64,000 bases of DNA from positions 1-64,000 of the forward strand of contig CANROC010000015.1 in NCBI GenBank assembly GCA_947632175.1, given 5' to 3'. The notes below the pieces were generated by a model that saw only the letters and a list, made by a program, of their open reading frames with translations, was not told where the DNA came from and made no database searches. Shown here in pieces: positions 51,272-59,610 of the stretch (positions within the stretch are counted from its first letter, which is position 1; each line of letters begins with the position of its first letter). Source of the DNA: an uncultured Oscillospiraceae bacterium (GTDB lineage: Bacteria; Bacillota; Clostridia; Oscillospirales; Oscillospiraceae). The translations under genes were made by a program, and so were the position numbers.

Positions 51272-52567
51272 TTAGATGGGCAATGCAGCGAGGAGCGCCA
51301 GGCTCCGGGCTGAGAGCTCGGCGTTTTTGTTGCGCTTGCCGCGGACGCGGTGGTCCAGGGGCGGGATGAGGCCAAAGTTGATGTTCATGGGCTGGAAATC
51401 CCCCACACTGCCGGAGGAGACGTAGAGGGCCAGGGCCCCCAGGGCCGTCTCCTGAGGGAAGTTGACGGGCTTTTCGCCCAAAAGCTCCCGGGCGGTCTCG
51501 ATGCCAACCAGCATCCCGGAGGCGGCGGACTCGATGTAGCCCTCCACGCCGGTCATCTGGCCGGCGAAGGAGACGCGGGGGTCGGACCGGAGGCGGTAAT
51601 AGCGGTCCAGGAGCTGGGGGGAATTTAAGTACGTATTGCGGTGCATCACGCCGTAACGGACAAACTGGGCGTTCCTGAGGGCCGGGATCATGGAGAAGAC
51701 ACGGCGCTGTTCGGGAAAGCGCAGGTGGGTCTGGAAGCCCACCAGGTTATAAAGCGTGCCCTCGGCGTTGTCCCGCCGCAGCTGGACCACGGCGTAGGGC
51801 TCCCGGCCGGTTTTGGGGTCCTTGAGCCCAACGGGCTTTAAGGGGCCGTAGCGGAGGGTGTCCAGGCCCCTCCTGGCCATGACTTCCACGGGCATACAGC
51901 CCTCAAAGACGCCGGCGTCCTCAAAGCCGTGGAGCGGGGCCTCCTCGGCCCCGGCAAGCTCCGTGACAAAGGCGATGTACTCGTCCTTTTCCAGGGAACA
52001 GTTTACATAATCAGACGTGCCCTTGTCGTAACGGGAGGCGAACCAGGCGAGGTCCATGTCCACGCTCTCCAGCGTGACGATGGGGGCCACGGCGTCGAAG
52101 AAGTGCAGGCCCTCTCCCCCAGTGAGGCGGGCGATCTCGTCGGCCAGGGGGCCGTCGGTGAGGGGGCCTGTGGCGATGACGACGCGCCCGTCCGGGACGG
52201 AGGCGACCTCCTCGTGGCGGACGGTGACGCGGGGGTGGGCGGTAAGCTTTTCGGTGACGGCGCGGGCGAAGCCCTCCCGGTCCACAGCCAGCGCGCCCCC
52301 GGCGGGGACCTTGTGGGCGTCGGCGCAGGACATGATGAGGGAGCCTAAGCGGCGCATCTCCTCCTTGAGGAGGCCCACGGCGTTGGTGAGCTCGTCGGAC
52401 CTTAAGGAGTTGGAGCAGACGAGCTCGGCAAAATCGTCGGAGACGTGGGCCGGAGAGCGCTTCTGGGGCTTCATCTCAAAGAGCGTCACGTCGATGCCGC
52501 GCCGTGCCAGCTGCCAGGCGCACTCGGAGCCGGCAAGGCCCGCGCCCACCACGGTGACGGCGCTCAT
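51272..52567 (-). CDS. trmFO: tRNA m5U54 methyltransferase TrmFO
   Basis: A 431-residue FAD/folate enzyme that methylates U54 in the tRNA T loop using methylene-tetrahydrofolate. FAD motif GAGLAGSECAWQLARRG at the start; CSNSLRSDELTNAVGLLKEEMR and GYIESAASGMLVGIETA later. Start overlaps the topA stop as ATGA, the common topA-trmFO pair of Firmicutes. Confidence 0.96.
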   Translation of the reverse strand: MSAVTVVGAGLAGSECAWQLARRGIDVTLFEMKPQKRSPAHVSDDFAELVCSNSLRSDELTNAVGLLKEEMRRLGSLIMSCADAHKVPAGGALAVDREGFARAVTEKLTAHPRVTVRHEEVASVPDGRVVIATGPLTDGPLADEIARLTGGEGLHFFDAVAPIVTLESVDMDLAWFASRYDKGTSDYVNCSLEKDEYIAFVTELAGAEEAPLHGFEDAGVFEGCMPVEVMARRGLDTLRYGPLKPVGLKDPKTGREPYAVVQLRRDNAEGTLYNLVGFQTHLRFPEQRRVFSMIPALRNAQFVRYGVMHRNTYLNSPQLLDRYYRLRSDPRVSFAGQMTGVEGYIESAASGMLVGIETARELLGEKPVNFPQETALGALALYVSSGSVGDFQPMNINFGLIPPLDHRVRGKRNKNAELSARSLALLAALPI

Positions 52568-54876
52568 TCGTCCCCTCCGGCGGACTTTTTGGCGGAGGTT
52601 TTCCGGGTGGTTGCGGTCTTTTTAGCCGTTGTGGATTTCTTGCTGGCTGTTTTTGAGGCGGTTTTGGGGGCTGCGGCAGTCTTTTTCGCGGTTTTTTTGG
52701 CGGCGGGCTTTTGGGGGGCCTCCGCCGCCTCGGCGGGCTGGGCCTCTCCCACCGCGGGCGTCTCGCTTGTCTTGCGCTTATAGCCGCGCTTGTCCTCGGG
52801 GACGAAGCGGGAGCACTGCTCGTTGACGCAGAAGGGCTTCTGGAAGCCGCGGCCGGATTTTTTGAAGAGGGTGTGGCCGCACTCGGGGCAGTTGTCCTTG
52901 GTGGGGACGTCCCAGGTGATGAAGCCGCACTCCCGGCCCCGCTCACAGGCGTAGAAGGTGTTGCCGTTCCGGCTGGTGCGCTTCAGGATGCGGGAGCCGC
53001 ACTTGGGGCACTTGCCGGGCATCTCGATGACGATGGGCTTGGCAAATTTGCACTCTGGGAAGCCGGGACAGGAGAGAAAACGTCCGTATTTGCCGGTCTT
53101 GACCACCAGCTTCCTGCCGCACTCGGGGCAGATCTCGTCCGATTCCTCGTCGGGGACCTTGATATGGACGCCCTCCAGGGCCTTTTCGGCGTCGGTGAGG
53201 GACTGATTGAAGCCGCCGTAAAAGTCCGACAGGACCTGCTGCCACTGGCGTTCGCCCTTCTCCACGCTGTCCAGCGTCTCCTCCATGCGGGCGGTGAAGT
53301 CCGGGGAGACGATGTCGGAAAAGCGCTCCTTCATAAGGCCGGTGACGACCTCGCCCAGGGGCGTGGGGCGCAGGTACTTGCCCTCCTTCACCACGTATTC
53401 CCGGTCCAGGATGGTGGAGACGGTGGGGGCGTAGGTGGAGGGGCGGCCGATGCCCGTCTCCTCCATCTCGCGGATGAGTGTGGCCTCGGTATAGCGGGCG
53501 GGTGGCTGGGTGAATTTCTGCTCCTTGATGAGGTCGAGGAGCTTCACCGTCTCCCCCTCCGTCAGGGGCGGCAGGGGGATCTCGCGCACGTCGGATTCCT
53601 CGTCCCGGCCCTCCTCGTAGACGGCGGTGAAGCCGGCAAACTTGATGGCGCTGCAGGCGGCGCGGAAGATGTGGCCGGCGCTTTCAAAGTCCACCGTCAC
53701 GCTGTCGTAGATGGCGGGGGCCATCTGGGAGGCGATGAAGCGGTTCCAGATGAGCTTGTAGAGCCTGTACTGGTCCTGCTGGAGGCTCCCGCGCACACGC
53801 TCCGGGGTCATGTCCGGGGAGGAGGGGCGGATGGCCTCGTGGGCGTCCTGGGCGGAATTTTTGTTCTTGAAGCGCCGGGGGCCGGTGTAGTAGTCCGCGC
53901 CGTAGCGGGACTTGATGAGCCCGCCGGCGGCGGCCAGGGCCTCGTCGGCCAGGCGCAGGGAGTCGGTACGCATGTAGGTGATGAGGCCCACGGTGCCCTC
54001 CCCCTCGATGTCCACGCCCTCATAGAGCTGCTGGGCGATGGACATGGTGCGGCGGGGCGTCATGCCCAGCTTGCGGCTGGCCTCCTGCTGGAGGCTGGAG
54101 GTGATGAAGGGCGGGGCGGGCAACCGCTTAGAGTCCTTGCGCTTGACGGATTTGACGATAAAGGGCGCGTCCTTGACGGCCGCCTCCACCGAGAGGACCT
54201 CGGCCTCGCTGCCAAGCTCCGCTTTTTTGCCGTCCCTGCCGAAATATTTGGCGATGAAGCTCTGACCGGAGGCGTGCTCAAGCTTTGCCTCCAGGACCCA
54301 ATATTCCTCCGGCACGAAAGCGCGGATGGCCTCCTCCCGGTCCACCACCAGACGCGTGGCCACGGACTGGACGCGGCCGGCGGACAGGCCGTAGCGCAGC
54401 TTGGTCCACAAAAGCGGCGAGAGCTTATAGCCCACGATGCGGTCCAGGATGCGACGCGCCTGCTGGGCGTCCACCAGGTCCTGGTCGATGGCGCGGGGGT
54501 TTTTGATCTCCTCACTGACCACGCGCTTGGTGATCTCGTTGAAAGTCACGCGGTAGACCTGGTCGTTGGGGATGTGGAGGAGCTCCTTGAGGTGCCAGCT
54601 GATGGCCTCCCCCTCCCGGTCCGGGTCGGTGGCCAGGTACACGCGGGAGGCGGCCCGGGCGGACTTCTCCAGCTCCCGGATGGTGTCCTCCCGGCCCTTC
54701 ACGGGCTGGTAGTCCGGGACGAAGCCCGCCTCGATATCCACGCCCATGGTGGACTTGGGCAGGTCCCGGAGGTGGCCCATGGAGGCCGTGACCTTATAGT
54801 CGGGCCCTAAATATTTGCCGATGGTCTTGGCTTTGGCCGGAGACTCGACGATGACCAGATTCTTTGGGTTTGACAT
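52564..54876 (-). CDS. topA: DNA topoisomerase I
   Basis: A 770-residue type IA topoisomerase. TOPRIM start NLVIVESPAKAKTIGKYLG, the Asp-x-Asp site in ATDPDREGEAI, the catalytic Tyr in LITYMRTDSLR near residue 305, and three C-terminal CxxC zinc ribbons (CPECGRKL, CPKCGSRIL, CPECGHTLF). The last 70 residues are an unusual Ala/Lys/Thr tail, probably a DNA-binding extension. Confidence 0.97.
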   Translation of the reverse strand: MSNPKNLVIVESPAKAKTIGKYLGPDYKVTASMGHLRDLPKSTMGVDIEAGFVPDYQPVKGREDTIRELEKSARAASRVYLATDPDREGEAISWHLKELLHIPNDQVYRVTFNEITKRVVSEEIKNPRAIDQDLVDAQQARRILDRIVGYKLSPLLWTKLRYGLSAGRVQSVATRLVVDREEAIRAFVPEEYWVLEAKLEHASGQSFIAKYFGRDGKKAELGSEAEVLSVEAAVKDAPFIVKSVKRKDSKRLPAPPFITSSLQQEASRKLGMTPRRTMSIAQQLYEGVDIEGEGTVGLITYMRTDSLRLADEALAAAGGLIKSRYGADYYTGPRRFKNKNSAQDAHEAIRPSSPDMTPERVRGSLQQDQYRLYKLIWNRFIASQMAPAIYDSVTVDFESAGHIFRAACSAIKFAGFTAVYEEGRDEESDVREIPLPPLTEGETVKLLDLIKEQKFTQPPARYTEATLIREMEETGIGRPSTYAPTVSTILDREYVVKEGKYLRPTPLGEVVTGLMKERFSDIVSPDFTARMEETLDSVEKGERQWQQVLSDFYGGFNQSLTDAEKALEGVHIKVPDEESDEICPECGRKLVVKTGKYGRFLSCPGFPECKFAKPIVIEMPGKCPKCGSRILKRTSRNGNTFYACERGRECGFITWDVPTKDNCPECGHTLFKKSGRGFQKPFCVNEQCSRFVPEDKRGYKRKTSETPAVGEAQPAEAAEAPQKPAAKKTAKKTAAAPKTASKTASKKSTTAKKTATTRKTSAKKSAGGDE

Positions 54877-54919
54877 GAAGCGATGATCCTTTCCATAGTA
54901 TCGGGGACAAAACGCGGCG

Positions 54920-56182
54920 TCAGTCCTTGAATTTCACATGCGCCGCGAAGAATTTACCGGGCTCCTGGGTGACACAGCCCATGATCTCGAGGGAGGTGAG
55001 GGCCGAGAGGACCGCCTGGGCCGGGAGCTGGGAGCGGACGATGATCTCGTCCAGGTGGCGGCGGGTATCCAAGGCCTCCAGGACGGCGCGCTCGTCAAGC
55101 GTCAGGCTGTCGCGCTCCACCAATATGTCAATATAACCCGGCTCGGGGGCGTTGTCAACGTCTTTTTTTATCGGATCGCGCCGGGGCGGCGCGGTTTTCG
55201 CCGGTTTTTTCGGCTTTTTCTCCCGGATCTCGTTCATCTCCCGGTCCACCAGCTCCCGGGCGGCGTCATCGTCCAGGGCGGGCATGGCCGTGTCGTCGGG
55301 ATTGCGGACCTTTCCGGGGAAAAGCGCCTCATACTGGGCCATCACGTCCCAGCCGCACATGGCCGGGGCCGCGCCCTCCCGCAAAAGGCGGTTGGAGCCG
55401 AGACAGGAGGGGGCGTCGATGTTCCCCGGCACGACGAAGACGTCGCGGCCCTGCTCCAGCGCCAGGGAGGCGGTGATCAGCGCGCCGGAACGCTCCGGGG
55501 CTTCGATGAGGACCACGCCTACGGACAGGCCGGAGATAATGCGGTTGCGGATGGGAAAATTCTTTCCCTCCGGCGGCGTGCCGGGAGGAAATTCCGAGAC
55601 AATGGCGCCGGAGGCGGCCACATCGGCAAAGAGCGGGGCGTTGGATTTTGGGTAGACCACGTCCGCCCCGCATCCCAGCACGCCCACCACCTTACCGCCG
55701 GCACGGAGGGCGCCGCGGGCCGCCGCGGAATCGATGCCGCGGGCAAGGCCGGTGACGATGACGCCGCCGCACCGGGCGATCTCATAGCCCAGCTTCTCCG
55801 CCGCCACAAGGCCGTAGGGCGTGCAGGAGCGGGTACCCACCATCGCTACCGCCGGCTGGTCGTCCAGGTCCGGGAGCTTCCCGGCGGTGTAGAGCACCAG
55901 GGGCGGGTCGAAGATGTTGGCAAGGCGCGTCGGGTACCCCGCGTCCCGGATGGTCAGGACAGAGAGGCCTTTCTCGTCGCACTCCCGCAGGGCGGCGCGG
56001 GCGTCGGTGAGGCTCTTGTCCATGAGGGTACCGAAGTCCCCCTCCAGCAGGCGGCGGTACACGTCCTCCCGGGCAAAGTAGACCTCCTCCGGGGAGCCTA
56101 AGTGGTCCAGAAGCTCCAGGAGCTTTGTCCTGGCGATGCCGCGCCGGCCCGCCAGCCACAGCCAATATTTCAGTTCCGCCAT
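54920..56182 (-). CDS. dprA: DNA processing protein DprA
   Basis: A 420-residue protein. The Rossmann DprA core shows AMVGTRSCTPYG, SGLARGIDSAAARGAL, and a VVLIEAPERSGALITASLALEQGRDVF stretch. The C-terminal winged-helix domain follows a basic linker. DprA loads RecA on incoming single-stranded DNA during transformation. In the operon trmH-like, dprA, topA. Confidence 0.95.
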   Translation of the reverse strand: MAELKYWLWLAGRRGIARTKLLELLDHLGSPEEVYFAREDVYRRLLEGDFGTLMDKSLTDARAALRECDEKGLSVLTIRDAGYPTRLANIFDPPLVLYTAGKLPDLDDQPAVAMVGTRSCTPYGLVAAEKLGYEIARCGGVIVTGLARGIDSAAARGALRAGGKVVGVLGCGADVVYPKSNAPLFADVAASGAIVSEFPPGTPPEGKNFPIRNRIISGLSVGVVLIEAPERSGALITASLALEQGRDVFVVPGNIDAPSCLGSNRLLREGAAPAMCGWDVMAQYEALFPGKVRNPDDTAMPALDDDAARELVDREMNEIREKKPKKPAKTAPPRRDPIKKDVDNAPEPGYIDILVERDSLTLDERAVLEALDTRRHLDEIIVRSQLPAQAVLSALTSLEIMGCVTQEPGKFFAAHVKFKD

Positions 56183-56211
56183 ACGGTCACCCGCTTTCTA
56201 TCTATCAGATG

Positions 56212-56955
56212 TTATTGCCGCCGGAAGCGCTCCCACATGCAAAGGGACGCGGCCACGGCGGCGTTGAGGGATTCGCACCGGGGGCCCATGGGGATGATCA
56301 CCGTCCCGGCGCAAAGGGCCAGGAGCTCCGGCGAAAGTCCGGCGCCCTCGTTGCCGATGGCCACGGCGGCGCGGGAAAGGTCTATATCCCGGATGTCCCG
56401 GGCGTCCCGGCGCAGGGCCGCGCCGTAAAGGGACACATCGCCCAGCGCGGCGGCAAGTTCGGCGTGGGTCATCACCGCTACCCTCTGGCGGAACACCGCG
56501 CCCATGGAGGCCCGGACGGTCTTGGGGCCGTACACGTCCGCGCACTCCCCTACCAGCGCCACCAGGGGCGCTTCAAAGGCGCCGGCGGAGCGCAGGACGG
56601 TGCCCACGTTGCCGGGGTCCTGGAGGTTTTCCAATATGATCGCCCCCGTCAGGTCCAGGGCCGGCTCCCGGGGCGGGATGCCCACGGTGAAGACCACGTT
56701 CTGGGGCGTCTTCATGGGGGAGGCGGCCTCCAGCACCTCGGTTGTTACGGTGTGGAGGACGGCGGAGGCCGGAAGGGGCGCTTCCGGCGGCGCGACGGCC
56801 ATGACCTCCCGGATGTCCGCGCCCCATTGGACGGCCTCCCGAAGGAGCTTTTCCCCGTCGCAGACGTACTCCCCGCACGCCCGCCGGTACTCCGCCGAGG
56901 CGGCCAGCTTTTTAAAGTGCGCCACGCGCGGGTTCTTGCGGCTCGTTATGTCCAT
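56212..56955 (-). CDS. TrmH/SpoU family RNA 2'-O-methyltransferase
   Basis: A 247-residue SpoU-type methyltransferase. N-terminal RNA-binding part (ITSRKNPRVAHFKKLA), then the knotted SAM domain with LENLQDPGNVGTVLRSA, AIGNEGAGLS and a final LNAAVAASLCMWE. Likely targets 23S rRNA or tRNA ribose; the exact site is not predictable by eye. Confidence 0.93.
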   Translation of the reverse strand: MDITSRKNPRVAHFKKLAASAEYRRACGEYVCDGEKLLREAVQWGADIREVMAVAPPEAPLPASAVLHTVTTEVLEAASPMKTPQNVVFTVGIPPREPALDLTGAIILENLQDPGNVGTVLRSAGAFEAPLVALVGECADVYGPKTVRASMGAVFRQRVAVMTHAELAAALGDVSLYGAALRRDARDIRDIDLSRAAVAIGNEGAGLSPELLALCAGTVIIPMGPRCESLNAAVAASLCMWERFRRQ

Positions 56956-57087
56956 GACGCCGGCACTCCCCTCTTCACAAGCTCCGCCCGGGTCCGGGCG
57001 AACAGCCGATGAAATTCGCTCTCAAGGATGAGATAACTATAGTATACAATATCCGGTGGAATTTGACAAGCGCAAGGGACGCAGAAA

Positions 57088-57124
57088 GAAAAACCGGCGG
57101 CCTGAGAAGATCTCGAGGCCGCCG
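57088..57124 (-). terminator. Intrinsic terminator
   Basis: Nine-bp stem CGGCGGCCT/AGGCCGCCG; on the minus strand TTTTTC follows. It lies past the acetyltransferase pseudogene. Confidence 0.85.
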
Positions 57125-57160
57125 ATCAAAGCCGTATCAAATTATTGTCGTGAAACGCGG

Positions 57161-57500
57161 TCACATAAGGCGCTTCATGTAAACCGCGTCCTTGTTCTTT
57201 GCCGCACAGCCATATGCCCGCCGGTATCCGTGGTCAAGGTAAAAGCGCTCGGCTGTGTCGGTGGTCAGAATGGCCGTGTACATGCCGTGCTCCTTAAAAT
57301 ATCTCCCCGTCTCCGGCCGTCCTGACAAAGGCCATATTGCCGCCCTCGTCGTTCATCTCCCGAAAGAGGCCGTCCCAATCCTTCACGGAAATGCCAAGCT
57401 CGGCAAAATATGTTTTGAAAGCGGATTGGAAGAGCGGGGAGGTGAAATCGGAGATCATTACGGCGGTATCCGTTTTGGCGTCATCCGTAAGTTTGCGCAA
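57161..57500 (-). pseudogene. GNAT acetyltransferase with internal deletion and frameshift
   Basis: An N-terminal piece (57500 to about 57300, ...NMAFVRTAGDGEIF) and a C-terminal piece in another frame (EEHG-type KEHGMYTAILTTDTAERFYL, HGYRRAYG, MKRLM, stop at 57161) are joined where the acetyl-CoA-binding segment should be. So the core is deleted and the frame lost. Confidence 0.7.
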
Positions 57501-57535
57501 TGTCGAAAGCCCCTTTTTTAGATCACATGATTCTA

Positions 57536-57871
57536 TTAATGGTATTTATTCGTAAACATCAGCGCGATGAGGGCGAAGAAGACAGCTCCACCGATGCTCA
57601 GTCCAAGGGACAGGTGAAAGACGAAATAGCACACCAAAAAAGCGATCACAAGCACGATAGGGGCGACCGACCGTATGTTGTCGCCGCGATTTTTCGCCTG
57701 TCTGTTCTTGGCGCTTTCATCCCAGCTGAAAGAGACCTGATTGGAATCAAAATCCGGACAGCGCTTCCAGTTGCCCTTGCAATACTGCTTCACGCGGTCT
57801 GCCCCCACCGCGACAAACCCGGTGGACTTTTTGCATGTACCCGATTTGGCATCATAATAACGACACGCCAT
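57536..57871 (-). CDS. Small membrane protein with Cys-rich N-terminus
   Basis: A 111-residue protein. Residues 1-45 contain four Cys (ACRYYD, GTCKKS, QYCKGNWKRCPDF), perhaps a zinc knuckle, and residues about 72-108 form two close membrane helices. AAGGAGAAAG precedes ATG 57871. No family recognised. Confidence 0.75.
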   Translation of the reverse strand: MACRYYDAKSGTCKKSTGFVAVGADRVKQYCKGNWKRCPDFDSNQVSFSWDESAKNRQAKNRGDNIRSVAPIVLVIAFLVCYFVFHLSLGLSIGGAVFFALIALMFTNKYH

Positions 57872-58042
57872 AGCATCTTTCTCCTTTCTTATACGGCAAG
57901 TCACACTTGCCACATAAGAAAGGATAGCACAGATAGGCGGAGATGTCAAGATGATGTCGTTAGTTTTTAATGGTTATGCAATTATCTGCGGTGGGAGACG
58001 GAGAAGTGAGTCTTTACGGCAAGAACATCGGTTTGCGGTTTA

Positions 58043-58339
58043 TCATCTCATTCTATTACGGGCTTCTGCTCTGACCATTTCACAAAAATCCTTACAGTTG
58101 ATCCTTCCGTAGATTCCCGGTCTGCCTGCTGTCATATTCCTTTTTAAGCACTCCGGAACGCCTTGCTCGCTCTTGAAATGGATCCGCTCTTCCGGTCCCC
58201 ATGCGCCTTGCTCCTGATTGTCTTCGTGGATCCGGAAATCCACATTATCAGAGCTCAGAATGTAATCGATCGCAATTTGAAGCTCCTCCTCTGAGCGAAA
58301 GCGTACTTGTCCATTTCTACCGTATATCAGTTTAGGCAT
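58043..58339 (-). CDS. Small protein of the restriction-modification island
   Basis: A 98-residue protein whose start overlaps the stop of the endonuclease gene by 13 bases. N-terminus LIYGRNGQVRFRSEEELQIAI; no domain recognised. Coupling suggests a subunit, inhibitor or regulator of the endonuclease. Lower GC than the chromosome, like its neighbours. Confidence 0.65.
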   Translation of the reverse strand: MPKLIYGRNGQVRFRSEEELQIAIDYILSSDNVDFRIHEDNQEQGAWGPEERIHFKSEQGVPECLKRNMTAGRPGIYGRINCKDFCEMVRAEARNRMR

Positions 58340-59574
58340 GTCCTTTTCTCCTTTACTTCGTAGTGCATATTGATAGCGTTGATAACGGAGCAGAAATCCA
58401 TATCCTGAATATCCAACACATCGTCATCGTCAAAACCCACATTGAGAACGAACAAAAAGTCGCAAAAACGATAAATCCTCTCACCCGATGCACCGATCAG
58501 GTTTTCATAGATACGATCCGCCTTGGACAGAAGTAGCAGATGCTGATACTGCTCATCGATTTCATGCGTATGACCATTGGGGTGCGCATAATTCAAGTGC
58601 TGTGTCGGCGTCAACGCAATGATATTCTCCATATAATAGCAGATCTCCGGATACTCGGCTTCCGGAAAAATATGATGCATATGTATTGCCTCATCCAGCA
58701 TGTGAGCAGTTTCAAGATGCTCTGTCCTTCCGCCGCGATTTTGATCGTTGAACACACGGAGGAATCTCTTTGCCTTTGCAGATTGATAATGATAATAGGC
58801 TACGTTGACTTTCACAGGATGCGTCGCGGCATACTCTTTTCTTGTAATTCCTTTAGGCTTGTCGGCGTAAATATCCCTGAAATTCAGGCGGTTATACATC
58901 AATTCATCATAAGTGATAACGCTCTTGGAAATATGACCGCGGCGAGTGCCGCGAGCGTTTCGATAATAGGCAAGGACATTGATAACCTTTGTGAAGATAC
59001 GATTACATTCCTTTATCCCATTGACCTCAGTGTTGTTGATCGTGAACTCCTGCATGGCCGTCTTGACCCTTTTGTAGGTATCTTTGTTTTGACGGGCAAA
59101 AAAATCATCAAAATATGTCATCATATCCGAGTCAAGTAAAACCTTCTCAATATAGGTTTTTAAAAAGAAGATCGCGTTTCTCTCCCGTGTCGCGATATAT
59201 TCCAAGACTTGCCCGTTCTCGATTTTATAGATGTTACATCCTCTGCGCTTTTCTTCTCTCAACACTTTCGCGTAACCAAGCAGCTTCAAGGGCTGCCCAA
59301 AAAATTTGTCATATTCCCTTTTAGCCTTGGGATTGTTTACATCAGGCTTTTTAAAAATCAGGCGGACGCTTTCGCCAACAGGCTCAAACATCCATATATC
59401 TTTGACCTTGAACTCCTTATGCGGATCATCCGCTGTGAATTGCAGGATGCAGTCCGCGATAAAGCTCAACACATCTACCGTCAGCTTTTGGTCGATCCAT
59501 CTGGCGCTCTTACTTTTTCTTACATCGTAATCATGCTGATTGCAAAAATCTATGATGTCTTGCTGCGTTAGCAT
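58327..59574 (-). CDS. Putative type II restriction endonuclease, HNH type
   Basis: A 415-residue protein. The C-terminal third carries MHHIFPEAEYPEICYYMENIIALTP followed by QHLNYAHPNG, an HNH-type nuclease motif (His-His, Asn, His). The N-terminal part is unrecognised and may bind DNA. Located 36 bases after a dual methyltransferase gene, so it is most likely the cutting partner. The HNH motif plus separate m5C and m6A activities recalls the Alw26I/Eco31I/Esp3I group of type IIS systems; this is inference. Confidence 0.75.
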   Translation of the reverse strand: MLTQQDIIDFCNQHDYDVRKSKSARWIDQKLTVDVLSFIADCILQFTADDPHKEFKVKDIWMFEPVGESVRLIFKKPDVNNPKAKREYDKFFGQPLKLLGYAKVLREEKRRGCNIYKIENGQVLEYIATRERNAIFFLKTYIEKVLLDSDMMTYFDDFFARQNKDTYKRVKTAMQEFTINNTEVNGIKECNRIFTKVINVLAYYRNARGTRRGHISKSVITYDELMYNRLNFRDIYADKPKGITRKEYAATHPVKVNVAYYHYQSAKAKRFLRVFNDQNRGGRTEHLETAHMLDEAIHMHHIFPEAEYPEICYYMENIIALTPTQHLNYAHPNGHTHEIDEQYQHLLLLSKADRIYENLIGASGERIYRFCDFLFVLNVGFDDDDVLDIQDMDFCSVINAINMHYEVKEKRTCLN

Positions 59575-59610
59575 TTTGTTCGCCTCGTTTTCAAAATAGT
59601 TTTCAACGAA

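Noticed and set aside
32952..56955. Many long frames opposite leuS, smc, topA, dprA and other GC-rich genes
   Set aside because: They are shadows: no ribosome binding sites, composition typical of antisense of GC-rich genes, and the opposite frames encode recognised proteins.
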